NCBI RefSeq assembly: GCF_003226565.1
Contig: NZ_QKOE01000002.1
Location: 310,001 to 374,000, forward strand
Length of the DNA: 64,000 nt
Direction: 5' to 3'
Source of the DNA: Parazoarcus communis SWub3 = DSM 12120
Lineage (GTDB): Bacteria; Pseudomonadota; Gammaproteobacteria; Burkholderiales; Rhodocyclaceae
Both the position numbers and the translations under genes were made by a program. Position 1 is the stretch's first letter. Each line of letters begins with the position of its first letter. This document shows, in pieces, positions 46,725-55,314 of the stretch. The notes beneath the pieces were generated by a model. The model saw only the letters and a list, made by a program, of their open reading frames with translations, was not told the DNA's origin and made no database searches.

Positions 46725-48719
46725 ATGTCAGCCTTGCTCAACGCCCCTCAACGCGAAGCCATCCATTACCTCAACGGCCCCTGTCTGGTGCTGGCCGGGG
46801 CGGGCAGTGGCAAGACGCGGGTGATCACGCAGAAGATCGCGCACCTGATCACCGAATGCGGGCTCAGTCCGTCCAATATTGCGGCGATCACCTTCACCAA
46901 CAAGGCGGCGAAGGAGATGCAGGAGCGGGTGGCCCACCTGATGGGCGGGCGGGCGCCGACCGGGCTGACGGTCTGCACCTTCCACGCGCTGGGGGTGCGC
47001 ATCATCCGGCAGGAGGCCAAGCACTGCGGGCTGAAGCCGCAGTTTTCCATTCTCGACGCCTCGGATACGGTGCAGATCGTGTCCGACGTGGCTGGCGACA
47101 ACGACAAGGGCATTGCCAAGCAGATGCAATGGCAGATCTCGTCGTGGAAGAACGCGATGATCACCCCGGAAGAGGCCGCGCAACTGGCCGACAACGAGAT
47201 CGCCTCCACCGCGGCGCTGCTTTACAAGGAGTACGAGCGCACGCTGCGCGCCTACCAGGCGGTGGACTTCGACGACCTGATCTCGCTGCCGGTCCGCCTT
47301 TTCGACGAAAACCCCGAAGTCCGCGAGCGCTGGCAGAACAAGTTGCGCTATCTGCTGGTGGACGAGTACCAGGACACCAACCGCGCGCAGTACCGTCTGT
47401 TGCGGCTGCTATCGGGGGTGCGCGGCGCCTTCACTGCGGTGGGGGACGACGATCAGGCGATCTACGCCTGGCGTGGCGCGGATGTGGAGAACCTGCGCCA
47501 GTTGCAGGTCGATTACCCAAAGCTCAAGGTGATCAAGCTCGAGCAGAACTACCGCTCGTCGCGGCGCATCCTCGAGGCCGCCAATACCGTGATCGCCAAC
47601 AACGAGAAGCTGTTCGACAAGCGCCTGTGGTCCGAGCACGGCATTGGCGAGCAGATCGTCGTCACCAATTGCCGCGATGCCGAGCACGAGGCCGAGTGGG
47701 TGGCGATGAAGATCAATGCCCACAAGTTCGAGAACCGCACCCGCTTCAAGGACTACGCCATCCTCTATCGTGGCAACCACCAGGCGCGCGTCATCGAACA
47801 GCAACTACGCAACCAGCACATTCCCTATGTCATGTCGGGCGGGCAGAGCTTTTTCGACAAGCCCGAGATCCGCGACCTCATCTCCTACCTGCGCTTGCTG
47901 ATGAACGAGGATGACGACCTGGCCTTCATTCGTGCGATCACGGTGCCGCGGCGTGGCGTGGGGGCCGCTACCATCGAGGCGCTGGGCAACTACTCCGGCC
48001 ATCGCCACATCAGCCTGTTTGCTGCGGTGTTCGAAGAGGGGGTGACTCAGCATCTCAATGCCAAGCAGCTCGAAAGCGTGCAGCAGTTTGCCGGCTTCAT
48101 CAACCGCATGCAGTATCGCGCGACGCGCGAGCCTGCCGCGCAATTGCTGGAAGACCTGCTGGCGGCAATCCGCTACGAGGCCTGGCTGTTCGAACACTGC
48201 GACACCCGCGAGGCGGAGTCGAAGTGGAGCAATGTGCGCGACTTTGTCGGCTGGCTGGGGCGCAAGGGTGAGGAGGATGGCAAGAACCTGATCGAGCTGA
48301 CCCAGACCATTGCGCTGATCTCGATGCTGGACAAGGAAGACCCCGATTTCGACGGCGTCCAGCTTGCCACCCTGCATGCGTCCAAGGGGCTGGAATTTCC
48401 GCATGTGTTCCTGATCGGTGTGGAAGAGGGCCTGCTGCCGCACCAGAGCAGCATCGACGAAGACAAGGTCGAGGAAGAGCGGCGCTTGATGTACGTGGGC
48501 ATCACCCGTGCGCAGCGCAGCCTGAACATCACCTGGTGCGAGCGACGCAAGGCGGGGAAGGAGAGCCGGGTGTGCGAGCCGTCCCGCTTCATCGCCGAAA
48601 TGGGCGGAGATATCCGGATGAACGACCGCAAGAGCAATACGCCGGTTTCCAAGGAGGATGGCAAGGCGCGCGCGGCCAATCTGTGGGCGATGCTGGAGGC
48701 GCGCAAGCCCGGCGCTTGA
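46725..48719 (+). CDS. rep: ATP-dependent DNA helicase Rep
   Basis: The 664-residue superfamily 1A helicase unwinds DNA 3' to 5' and helps replication forks through obstacles. Motifs I to VI are visible: LVLAGAGSGKTRVI (I), ITFTNKAAKEMQER (Ia), LLVDEYQDTNRAQY (II), VGDDDQAIYAWRGA (III), EQNYRSSRRILEAAN (IV), TLHASKGLEFPHVF (V) and EERRLMYVGITRA (VI). Length and sequence fit Rep rather than UvrD. The ATG at 46725 is selected since the upstream extension lies in the terminator. Confidence 0.96.
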   Translation: MSALLNAPQREAIHYLNGPCLVLAGAGSGKTRVITQKIAHLITECGLSPSNIAAITFTNKAAKEMQERVAHLMGGRAPTGLTVCTFHALGVRIIRQEAKHCGLKPQFSILDASDTVQIVSDVAGDNDKGIAKQMQWQISSWKNAMITPEEAAQLADNEIASTAALLYKEYERTLRAYQAVDFDDLISLPVRLFDENPEVRERWQNKLRYLLVDEYQDTNRAQYRLLRLLSGVRGAFTAVGDDDQAIYAWRGADVENLRQLQVDYPKLKVIKLEQNYRSSRRILEAANTVIANNEKLFDKRLWSEHGIGEQIVVTNCRDAEHEAEWVAMKINAHKFENRTRFKDYAILYRGNHQARVIEQQLRNQHIPYVMSGGQSFFDKPEIRDLISYLRLLMNEDDDLAFIRAITVPRRGVGAATIEALGNYSGHRHISLFAAVFEEGVTQHLNAKQLESVQQFAGFINRMQYRATREPAAQLLEDLLAAIRYEAWLFEHCDTREAESKWSNVRDFVGWLGRKGEEDGKNLIELTQTIALISMLDKEDPDFDGVQLATLHASKGLEFPHVFLIGVEEGLLPHQSSIDEDKVEEERRLMYVGITRAQRSLNITWCERRKAGKESRVCEPSRFIAEMGGDIRMNDRKSNTPVSKEDGKARAANLWAMLEARKPGA

Positions 48720-48761
48720 GGCCGGGTCACGTATCCGGGGCTGGCGTGGGGCAGAAACAAC

Positions 48762-48783
48762 AAAGGCAGCCGAAGCTGCCTTT
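48762..48783 (-). terminator. hairpin terminator downstream of the cytochrome c5 gene
   Basis: A 9-bp stem aaaggcagc/gctgccttt with a stable tetraloop lies between the two converging genes. On - it is followed by gttgttt, an imperfect U-tract, and it may serve both rep and the cytochrome gene. Confidence 0.6.
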
Positions 48784-48817
48784 GGAGTGTTGCCCGGGTG
48801 TTGATCAGGCCGGGGGC

Positions 48818-49279
48818 TTACTGCTCGACCGGGGGCTCGGTGAAGTTTGCACCGGCCAGGTTGGCCAGGTGAGCCACGGCGCGCTTGACTTCGGTATCGG
48901 TCAGGTCGGCGCCGCCACCACGGGCGGGCATCGCGCCCTTGCCATTGATCACCGAGGCGGTCAGGCCGTTGAAGCCCAGGCCCAGGCGAGGGCCCCAGGC
49001 ACCGGCGTCGCCGGTCTTGGGTGCGCCAAGCGCGGCCGAGTCATGACAGGCGGCGCAGATCGACTTGTAGATCTGCTCGCCGGTGCGGCTGCCCGGGGCG
49101 ATCTTGGAAACCTTGATCTCGAGCTTGGCGACCGGCTGGATCAGCTCGGCAGTCAGCTCGTGGTCGACGGAGCTCTTCTGGCCACAGCCGGCCAGCAGTG
49201 CGACTGCCGCCATGGCGACAACAGGCAGGGCGAAGCGGTTGGGCCGCTGGGCGGCGAGGTGGGCGCGATGTTCCGACAT
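48818..49279 (-). CDS. lipoprotein cytochrome c5 family protein
   Basis: The 153-residue protein has a hydrophobic N-terminal segment ending in a lipobox (AVALLAGCG, Cys about residue 32). A single class I c-type cytochrome domain follows, with haem-binding CAACH in YKSICAACHDSAALG and a distal Met in KGAMPARGGGADLTDTEVKR. It should carry electrons at the periplasmic face. The start at 49279 has an AAAGGA ribosome-binding site and gives MSEHRAHLAAQRPN; the longer frame runs into a terminator. A possible RNA element lies just upstream. Confidence 0.9.
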   Translation of the reverse strand: MSEHRAHLAAQRPNRFALPVVAMAAVALLAGCGQKSSVDHELTAELIQPVAKLEIKVSKIAPGSRTGEQIYKSICAACHDSAALGAPKTGDAGAWGPRLGLGFNGLTASVINGKGAMPARGGGADLTDTEVKRAVAHLANLAGANFTEPPVEQ

Positions 49280-49333
49280 GCTGGATCCTTTGACTGGCGC
49301 AAGGCAAAGCAAAAAGGTGGAAAAATTCCCCAA

Positions 49334-49362
49334 TCACAAAAAAACCGCCATTGAAGCGGTTC
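49334..49362 (-). terminator. intrinsic terminator upstream of the cytochrome gene
   Basis: On -, AACCGC and GCGGTT form a 6-bp stem with a 7-nt loop followed by TTTTTTTT. It ends the transcript of the upstream region before the cytochrome reading frame. Confidence 0.8.
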
Positions 49363-49488
49363 TGCTGAAGCGGTTGGCATGTGCAGCGCAACGCTCGGCG
49401 TGCCTGAACCTGCCTGCAGGATCGGCGGCACCGGAGCCCGCACAACCTGGCAACGGGGTAAAGACCCCGCAAACAGGGCGAGATTTTA
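49339..49488 (-). ncRNA. possible small RNA or transcribed leader before the cytochrome gene
   Basis: On -, a -10-like TAAAAT (49483-49488) is followed by about 140 nt rich in hairpins (GGGGtctttaCCCC, CCTGCAGG, gcgggctccggtgccgc). The element ends in AACCGCttcaatgGCGGTT followed by eight T, a strong terminator 60 nt short of the cytochrome ATG. The 10-mer aaccgcttca occurs twice in a row before the terminator's 3' arm, so alternative pairings are possible. The -35 is weak. It could be an independent sRNA or an attenuator/riboswitch-like leader. I recognise no known RNA family. Confidence 0.4.
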
Positions 49489-49513
49489 TCACCTAAGACC
49501 CTACGAGGCCAGC

Positions 49514-49535
49514 GCATGACCGCATGCGGTCATGC
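49514..49535. repeat. perfect 22-bp palindrome
   Basis: The sequence is its own reverse complement over 22 bases (half-site gcatgaccgca). It lies just after the diguanylate cyclase stop and just upstream of the putative RNA promoter. It may be an operator or part of a terminator. Confidence 0.7.
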
Positions 49536-49568
49536 AGCAAACTTGCGCGCCGCAGGTGCGGACGCGAC

Positions 49569-50612
49569 TCAGTCTTCTCCGCGATGGGAGATCGGAACGA
49601 CGCGATTGCGGCCAAGCCGTTTGGCCTCGTAAATGCCTTCATCCGCTCGGCGCATGAAGGCCGAGGGCTTTTCTCCGGGCTGATATTCCGACACCCCGAC
49701 GCTGACCGTGCACCGGATCACCGCACTGGACGACAGTTGGAGCGGGGTGGAGGCAAACATCTCGCACAATCGATTTGCAAGCTGGGTGGCCGCATCAAGC
49801 GAGGTGCCGGGCAACAGCACGGCAAATTCCTCGCCGCCGTAGCGAAAGGCCGAATCGGTGCTGCGTACGCACAGCAGGATGACCCGTGCCAGTGCCTGCA
49901 GCACGTGATCGCCTTCCAGGTGGCCGTGGGTATCGTTGAGCTGCTTGAAGTTGTCCGCATCCAGCAACAGCAGGGACAGCGGTTGGTGATAGCGGCTGGC
50001 GCGCTCGCATTCCGACTGCAGGTTGGAGAAGAAGTGGCGCGAGTTGTACAGGCCGGTCAGGGCATCGGTGATGCTGAGCAGGCGGTAGCGTTTTTCGCTG
50101 TCGCGCAGGGCCTGCTCGGCGCGCTTCTGCTCGGTGACGTCCTGCAAGGTCTCGATTGCGCCGACCGTGTGCCCCTCCGCATTCCGCAGCGGGGCGGCGG
50201 TGAAGAACAGCCAGCGCCCTTCGGTGCCGATTTCGGGAAAGAAGTCTTCCGCCTCGAAAGCGCCTTCGATCAGCTGCGAGCGCCGGAACTTGCCGTGATA
50301 GAAGCGATCGACGTCGCCTTCGAGTGCTCCCTCCAGGATCAGGTCGGCCAGCGTCGGCCGGGCGCTGGGGTAGAAGGCCTGCCATTGCAACTGGGTGCCG
50401 ATCATTGCCTCGGCAGGGTGGCCGGACAGGCTGGCCAGCGCACGGTTCCAGTGCAGGATGCTGTGCTCGTGGTTGAGCACGAAAATCGGAATTGGGCACC
50501 GATCCACACCTTCTGCAAGCATGAAGCCCGCAGAGGCGCATACGCCGCCCTCCGTCTGAATGTCCGGAATCGAGACCTGGTCAGCCGGAGTTGTGCCAGG
50601 GTTTGTATACAT
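49569..50612 (-). CDS. PAS-GGDEF diguanylate cyclase
   Basis: The 347-residue protein has an N-terminal PAS-like sensor (about residues 25-160; CPIPIFVLNHEHSILHWNRA, then FFTAAPLRNAEGHTVGAIET) and a GGDEF domain (about 175-340). The active motif is GGEEF in RYGGEEFAVLLPG, and the inhibitory I-site RSTD (RxxD) stands five residues before it. It should therefore make c-di-GMP with product inhibition. No membrane helix is evident, so the PAS domain probably senses a cytoplasmic cue. The ATG at 50612 is the first in the frame. Confidence 0.92.
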   Translation of the reverse strand: MYTNPGTTPADQVSIPDIQTEGGVCASAGFMLAEGVDRCPIPIFVLNHEHSILHWNRALASLSGHPAEAMIGTQLQWQAFYPSARPTLADLILEGALEGDVDRFYHGKFRRSQLIEGAFEAEDFFPEIGTEGRWLFFTAAPLRNAEGHTVGAIETLQDVTEQKRAEQALRDSEKRYRLLSITDALTGLYNSRHFFSNLQSECERASRYHQPLSLLLLDADNFKQLNDTHGHLEGDHVLQALARVILLCVRSTDSAFRYGGEEFAVLLPGTSLDAATQLANRLCEMFASTPLQLSSSAVIRCTVSVGVSEYQPGEKPSAFMRRADEGIYEAKRLGRNRVVPISHRGED

Positions 50613-50696
50613 CGTTGTAGTTATCTGCCCGCGAGGGCTACAACTATCCTCCCGGAATCGCCCGATTGCAAGTGAGGTTTTCTTGTGTGAGTGGGC

Positions 50697-51644
50697 CTAA
50701 ACGCCGCGCGCAGCTTGGAAATGGGGGCTGGCGTCGGCACTCTTCTGGCGCACCGGATGGTGCGATGCACGATAAAACGCCAGAATACGTTCGACATAGG
50801 CGCGGGTCTCTGCGTACGGCGGGATGCCGCCATGACGATCGACAGCCCCCTCGCCAGCGTTGTAGGCCGCAGCGGCCAGCGCGACATCGCCCTCGAAGCG
50901 GTTCAGCAGCCAGCGCAGGTAGGCCAGGCCGCCGCGGATGTTCTGTTCGGGGTCAAGAATGTCGCGCACGCCGAACCGTGCCGCTGTCTCGGGGATCAAT
51001 TGCATCAGCCCCTGCGCGTTCTTGGGCGAGCGTGCCAGGGCATCGAAGTTCGACTCGGTTCGGGCAATCGCCAACGCCAGTCCGGGGTCGATGCCAAACT
51101 TCGGTGCCAGGCGCTGGATCATCTGCGCATGGCTACGCCGTTCGGCTGACAGGGCGCGCACGAAGCGCTCTAGTACTTCTGGGGGAACGGCCTCGCCATT
51201 GTCGGCCAGTGCGGGTGCTTCGTCCGACAACATGCAGTCTGGTGGGGCGTCGCCAAAGGGGACATCCGGGCGCATGGCTTCCAGCAGCAGGCGTTCGGCG
51301 CGTGCATGGCCCTGGCGCGAGGCCATGGCCAGCAACGCGGGGGCCCGCTGGCGCTCTGCGTTCATCTTGCGGTTCTGCAACAGCAACCGCCCAAGCAGGA
51401 ACTGGCCTTCGACACTGCCGTGCCGTGCGGCGGCGCAGTAGCGTGTGGCTGCAAGCTGCACCATGCCGCGCGTTTCGGCCCGATAGCCGTCCTCGATCAG
51501 GCGTGCCAGCACCGGGGGCTCGTCGGTCCATTCGGGTGCGCCTTCGGGGTTGGTGCCGCTGGCCTGGGCGGTCTGCAAGGCCAGCGCAAGGCTGCCCAGC
51601 GCCAGACATTGGCAAAGACGTCGCAGACCGGTTACAAGGGGCAT
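50697..51644 (-). CDS. lytic murein transglycosylase (SLT domain)
   Basis: The 315-residue protein has an N-terminal signal segment (RRLCQCLALGSLALALQTAQA) and a short helical repeat region resembling Sel1-like repeats (about 35-105). The SLT domain follows (about 170-290), with the catalytic Glu in IARTESNFDALARSPKNAQG, and GLMQLIPETAARFGVRDILD and AAAYNAGEGAVDRHGG as expected for Slt/MltC-like enzymes. It cleaves glycan strands in the periplasm. It is on - between the diguanylate cyclase and a methyltransferase, with no shared operon evident. Confidence 0.9.
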   Translation of the reverse strand: MPLVTGLRRLCQCLALGSLALALQTAQASGTNPEGAPEWTDEPPVLARLIEDGYRAETRGMVQLAATRYCAAARHGSVEGQFLLGRLLLQNRKMNAERQRAPALLAMASRQGHARAERLLLEAMRPDVPFGDAPPDCMLSDEAPALADNGEAVPPEVLERFVRALSAERRSHAQMIQRLAPKFGIDPGLALAIARTESNFDALARSPKNAQGLMQLIPETAARFGVRDILDPEQNIRGGLAYLRWLLNRFEGDVALAAAAYNAGEGAVDRHGGIPPYAETRAYVERILAFYRASHHPVRQKSADASPHFQAARGV

Positions 51645-51761
51645 GGTGCGTCACGCGGGGTGATAGATGGCGGAATTCTATCGAAAGCTGCTCATCGTCC
51701 TCGTGACGGGTGACCGCAACAACTGCATCGGATCCTGATCCGCACTGTGCGCCTGCATTGC

Positions 51762-52367
51762 TCAGGCGCGTCTGAACACCAGGCTGAAGTTGTTTGCCGG
51801 CATCGGGATCAACGCTTCCAGCCTCAGGCCGTGGCGCTCGGCTTCGATCTCGACCATTTCGACATCGCGCACACCGAAGCGCGGATCCAGGCTTTTCAGC
51901 CAGGCGTCAAAGTCCTCGTTGCTGGGCGCGGTATGGCCGCCATGACGGCGATAGGGACCGTAGCAGTACAGCACGCCACCCTGCGACAGGGTGCGAGCTG
52001 CACCGGCAAACAGGGCAGGCGTTGCCTCCCAGGGCGAGTAATGAATCATGTTGATGCAGACGATGGCATCGGCCTGGGTCACCGGCCAGCTGGGCTGCAT
52101 CACGTCCAGCAACTGTGGGGGGCTGATGTTGCTTGCCTTCGCATGCTCGATCCAGGCCGCAATCGACGCCAGTCCGTGCGGATTCATCTCGGTGGGATGC
52201 CAGCGCACCTGCTCAAGCGCACGGGCGAAGTACACCGCATGTTCGCCCGTGCCGCTGCCGATCTCCAGCACGCTGGCGCCGGGCGCAATCAGCCGTTGCA
52301 GGATGGGCAGGATGTAGTCGCGGTTACGTTCGGTGGCGGGTGCGAACTGGCGCAGATCAGGCTTCAT
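51762..52367 (-). CDS. DUF938 SAM-dependent methyltransferase
   Basis: The 201-residue protein belongs to the DUF938 family of class I methyltransferases. The SAM motif is VLEIGSGTGEHAVYFARALE (about residues 35-54). Family-characteristic stretches include ATERNRDYILPILQRLI, VRWHPTEMNPHGLASIAAWI and MIHYSPWEATPALFAGAART, and YGPYRRHGGHTAPSNEDFDA near the end. The methyl acceptor is unknown. It is on - between the transglycosylase and FIST genes. Confidence 0.92.
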   Translation of the reverse strand: MKPDLRQFAPATERNRDYILPILQRLIAPGASVLEIGSGTGEHAVYFARALEQVRWHPTEMNPHGLASIAAWIEHAKASNISPPQLLDVMQPSWPVTQADAIVCINMIHYSPWEATPALFAGAARTLSQGGVLYCYGPYRRHGGHTAPSNEDFDAWLKSLDPRFGVRDVEMVEIEAERHGLRLEALIPMPANNFSLVFRRA

Positions 52368-52466
52368 GCGTCGGGATGTGATTGGAGTGGCCGGACCCGC
52401 GACTGTAGCGGCAATGCCGCACCGGGCAAAGCCCGGCCGTGCCTGCCGGATCCGGCCTGTCCGGTG

Positions 52467-53639
52467 TCAGCGTCGGCCGGCCGCGGTGAACACCGTCAGC
52501 ACGCCGGTGTAACCGTACAGCCGGTCATTGGCGATCTCGCCGCCGGCAAAGAAGCCGGCCAGCGGTACATCGCCGAGTACCGCCCGGATCGCCCGCAACT
52601 CGGCATTGGGTGAGCCGAAGTGAGGGCCGCCGCGGCCCACGCAGCTGACGTAGTGGGCGCCGGCCACATGCAGATCACGGCGCCCCAGGTCGGCCTGGAT
52701 CTCGCGGGCGATGCGGCTGACATCGGCCAGGGCCACCGCCGGGTCGCGTCGGCAGAACGCCAGCTGCGACCCGGTCTGGACGGTGTCGCCGATGGCCAGC
52801 ACACGGGCCCGCGGATCCAGCCCGACGATGTGGCGCACCAGGGTGTCGGTGCCGAAACGGCTGGCCGCGTGCGAGTCCGCCCCGTCATGGCCCGCGCTCA
52901 GGCCAACCAGCGTGGTCGACAGCGCCGAGGCCATGTCTTCGGTGGCCAGGTCGCTTGCCAGCCCCAGGTCCTGCAACACACAGGCCAGGGCCGGTACGCC
53001 ATCCAGGGTGATCACGACGTTGTTCTCGGCCCGGGTGATGCGCCGGGTGGGGCCGATGGGCTGACAACCCTGTGTCACCCGCGACACGATGCCCACCCGC
53101 TCGTCGAACGCCACGCCGGACAAGCCACCGGTCAGCACCGCATCGGCAAACTGAACCGGGCTGCGACGCGCCGACGACAGGCCGCCAAACAGATAGCCGC
53201 TGCGCGTGCGTTCGGCCAGCTCCGGCAGCAGGTCCTGCAGATCGGGTGTGGTCGCGTCCGCATGGACCAATGCGGTATGGGCTGGAAAGGCGTCAGGTCG
53301 TAGCGGTTGGCGGCCGGAGAACAGGCGGAAGGCATCCTTGGGCAGCTCGGCCAGCATCAGCACGATGGCGGGCTGGTCGAAGTACTCGGTACCGCTGGCC
53401 GCAATGCCCTGGCCGACGGTACCAACCCAGTGCGTGTCGGGCAGACGGTGCTGCAACTGTGCCAGGATGTCATTGGCCGAGCGTGCAAAGGGGTCGGTGA
53501 TGTAGCACCAGCCGAGTGTGTGCCTGGCCACCATGGCGGGTTTGGCAACAGCATGGGCCAGTTGTTCGAAACAGCGCGCCAGCGCGGCTTGCCAGTCGGC
53601 GTGGGCTGCGTGGGCGGAGATGAAGGAGGGTGAGGCCAT
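52467..53639 (-). CDS. FIST domain sensory protein
   Basis: The 390-residue protein is a stand-alone FIST protein: FIST_N (about 30-215) and FIST_C (about 225-370). The features GTVGQGIAASGTEYFDQPAI, LFGGLSSARRSPVQFADAVL and a C-terminal GAHYVSCVGRGGPHFGSPNA with PLAGFFAGGEIANDRLYGYT are typical. FIST domains are proposed to bind small ligands such as amino acids. No kinase or methyl-accepting partner is next to it, so the output is unclear. It is divergent from ravA, with a 202-nt gap. Confidence 0.92.
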   Translation of the reverse strand: MASPSFISAHAAHADWQAALARCFEQLAHAVAKPAMVARHTLGWCYITDPFARSANDILAQLQHRLPDTHWVGTVGQGIAASGTEYFDQPAIVLMLAELPKDAFRLFSGRQPLRPDAFPAHTALVHADATTPDLQDLLPELAERTRSGYLFGGLSSARRSPVQFADAVLTGGLSGVAFDERVGIVSRVTQGCQPIGPTRRITRAENNVVITLDGVPALACVLQDLGLASDLATEDMASALSTTLVGLSAGHDGADSHAASRFGTDTLVRHIVGLDPRARVLAIGDTVQTGSQLAFCRRDPAVALADVSRIAREIQADLGRRDLHVAGAHYVSCVGRGGPHFGSPNAELRAIRAVLGDVPLAGFFAGGEIANDRLYGYTGVLTVFTAAGRR

Positions 53640-53841
53640 GTTCGCGTACGCTCTTCAGCTTGGGGTCCGGGTTTGACATCGCGACGACCGAGGCGTTTAG
53701 TTCGAGTTGCGTCGGCGCGGGCGAAGTACGCCCCCGTCCTCGCCACTGGCCTGCCCGATGAGGGCGATTGAGCCGAATCAAGGCCCCGGGCAGGGGCCTC
53801 AAGGGATCATCATTGCCGACACGGATGTCGGGAGGGGATGC
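53640..53841. promoter_or_regulatory. divergent region FIST/ravA
   Basis: 202 nt between divergent starts must hold promoters for both. No clear -35/-10 pair was found. A strong RBS (ggagggg) precedes the ravA ATG. Confidence 0.4.
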
Positions 53842-55314
53842 ATGAATCAAAGTGTAGGCGTAGATGCCCGGCTTGGGGGCGGCATGTTGCAGCGGCGGCT
53901 GAAGGCCCTGCTCGAAGTGCTCGAACAAGGCCTGGTGGAGCGCGGCCGGGTCGTCCGGCTGGCCTTGCTGGGTGCGCTGGCAGGCGAGCACACCCTGCTC
54001 ATCGGCCCGCCGGGCACGGCCAAGAGCGAACTGGCGCGGCGCCTGCATCGCGCCTTTGCCGGGGGCCAGTACTTTGAACGCCTGCTCACCCGCTTCACCG
54101 TGCCGGAAGAGCTGTTCGGGCCCTTGTCGATCAGCGCGCTCGAGGCCGACCGTTACGAGCGCCATACCGCCGGCTATCTGCCCGAGGCGACGATTGCCTT
54201 CATCGACGAGGTGTTCAAGGCCAATAGTGCGATCCTCAATGCCTTGCTGACGCTGCTCAACGAGCGCGAGTTCGACAACGGCGCGGTGCGCCTGCGCTGC
54301 CCCTTGATCAGCGTCATCGGCGCGACCAACACCGTGCCCGACGATGAAGTGGGCGAGGCCTTCTTCGACCGTTTCCTGCTGCGGCTGCAGGTCGAGCCGG
54401 TCAGCGCCCACGGTTTTGCCCGCTTGCTGCGCCTGCAGGCACCGCTCGACACCCCTTGCCCGGGGCTGGACGAGGTCGAGCTGCGGCAGCTGCAGGCCGC
54501 TGCGGCTGCGGTGACGCTGGGTGAGGACGCCCTCGCGCTGCTGGGCGAGCTGCGCGAGCACCTGCGCGCCGGGCAGGTGCATGTCTCCGACCGGCGCTGG
54601 GTCAAGATCGTCGGCCTGCTGCAGATGGCGGCCGCCAGCGACGGGCGCGACGAGATCGGGCGCTGGGACCTGTGGCTGCTGCCCTGGTGCCTGGCGGCCG
54701 ATGCCGCCACCGCGAGCCAGATCGAGGACTGGCTGTGTGCCCGCCTGGGAATGGGGCCGGATGCCGAGCCCCTGCGACTGCTGCGGGTGGTGGAGGCCTT
54801 CGAGGCCCAGCTGGAGGCCGAACAGAACGCCAACGACCTCGATTACGACGAGTCCGGCCGCCTGCGCCTGGGCGAACACGAAGCGGCGATCGACGATGCG
54901 GTCACCGACGCCAAGGGGGGGCGCCACGCCCTGCGCATGCGCCACACCCGGCAGCGCCGCTATGGCCGGTTGCATGTCGAGGCGCGCTTGGTCCAGCTCG
55001 ATGCGCTGCGCGACCAGATCACCGCCTATGCCGGGGTGCTCGCGGTGGAACGGCGTCTGCTGGCCGACCAACTGGGGGCCAGCCTGTGGGTCGATCCGGC
55101 CTTCGTGGCGCGTGCGGATGCGCAGTTGCAGGCCACGGCGGTCGAGCTGGCTTCATGGCAGGCGCGGTGCGCGCAGGCGCGCGCCGGTTTCGAGGCGCTG
55201 CCGCGCTTGCTCGGGCCCGACGGCCCGATTGACGGCGCCCGTCCGGCGCCCATCGAGGCGGCCGCGCGGGCTGAGGCCGGCTCTGCAGCACCGGCGAGAC
55301 GTGCGGCGGGATGA
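53842..55314 (+). CDS. ravA: MoxR-family AAA+ ATPase RavA
   Basis: The 490-residue ATPase is of the RavA group. Walker A is LIGPPGTAKSELARRLH, Walker B is IAFIDEVFKANSAILNALLT, and sensor I/Arg-finger segments include VIGATNTVPDDEVGEAFFDR and RFLLRLQVEPVSAHG. A C-terminal helical/LARA-like region follows from about residue 270. The ATG at 53842 has a strong RBS and fits the family. It overlaps viaA by 4 nt, so ATPase and VWA partner are coupled. In E. coli RavA-ViaA links to respiratory complexes and aminoglycoside uptake; here the third operon gene is DUF364. Confidence 0.93.
   Translation: MNQSVGVDARLGGGMLQRRLKALLEVLEQGLVERGRVVRLALLGALAGEHTLLIGPPGTAKSELARRLHRAFAGGQYFERLLTRFTVPEELFGPLSISALEADRYERHTAGYLPEATIAFIDEVFKANSAILNALLTLLNEREFDNGAVRLRCPLISVIGATNTVPDDEVGEAFFDRFLLRLQVEPVSAHGFARLLRLQAPLDTPCPGLDEVELRQLQAAAAAVTLGEDALALLGELREHLRAGQVHVSDRRWVKIVGLLQMAAASDGRDEIGRWDLWLLPWCLAADAATASQIEDWLCARLGMGPDAEPLRLLRVVEAFEAQLEAEQNANDLDYDESGRLRLGEHEAAIDDAVTDAKGGRHALRMRHTRQRRYGRLHVEARLVQLDALRDQITAYAGVLAVERRLLADQLGASLWVDPAFVARADAQLQATAVELASWQARCAQARAGFEALPRLLGPDGPIDGARPAPIEAAARAEAGSAAPARRAAG

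Noticed and set aside
49334-49488. 6S RNA, SRP RNA or a known riboswitch
   Set aside because: The SRP GGAAGG/AGCAGCC motif, 6S ends and c-di-GMP-I or TPP consensus elements are not present; left as an unassigned candidate RNA.
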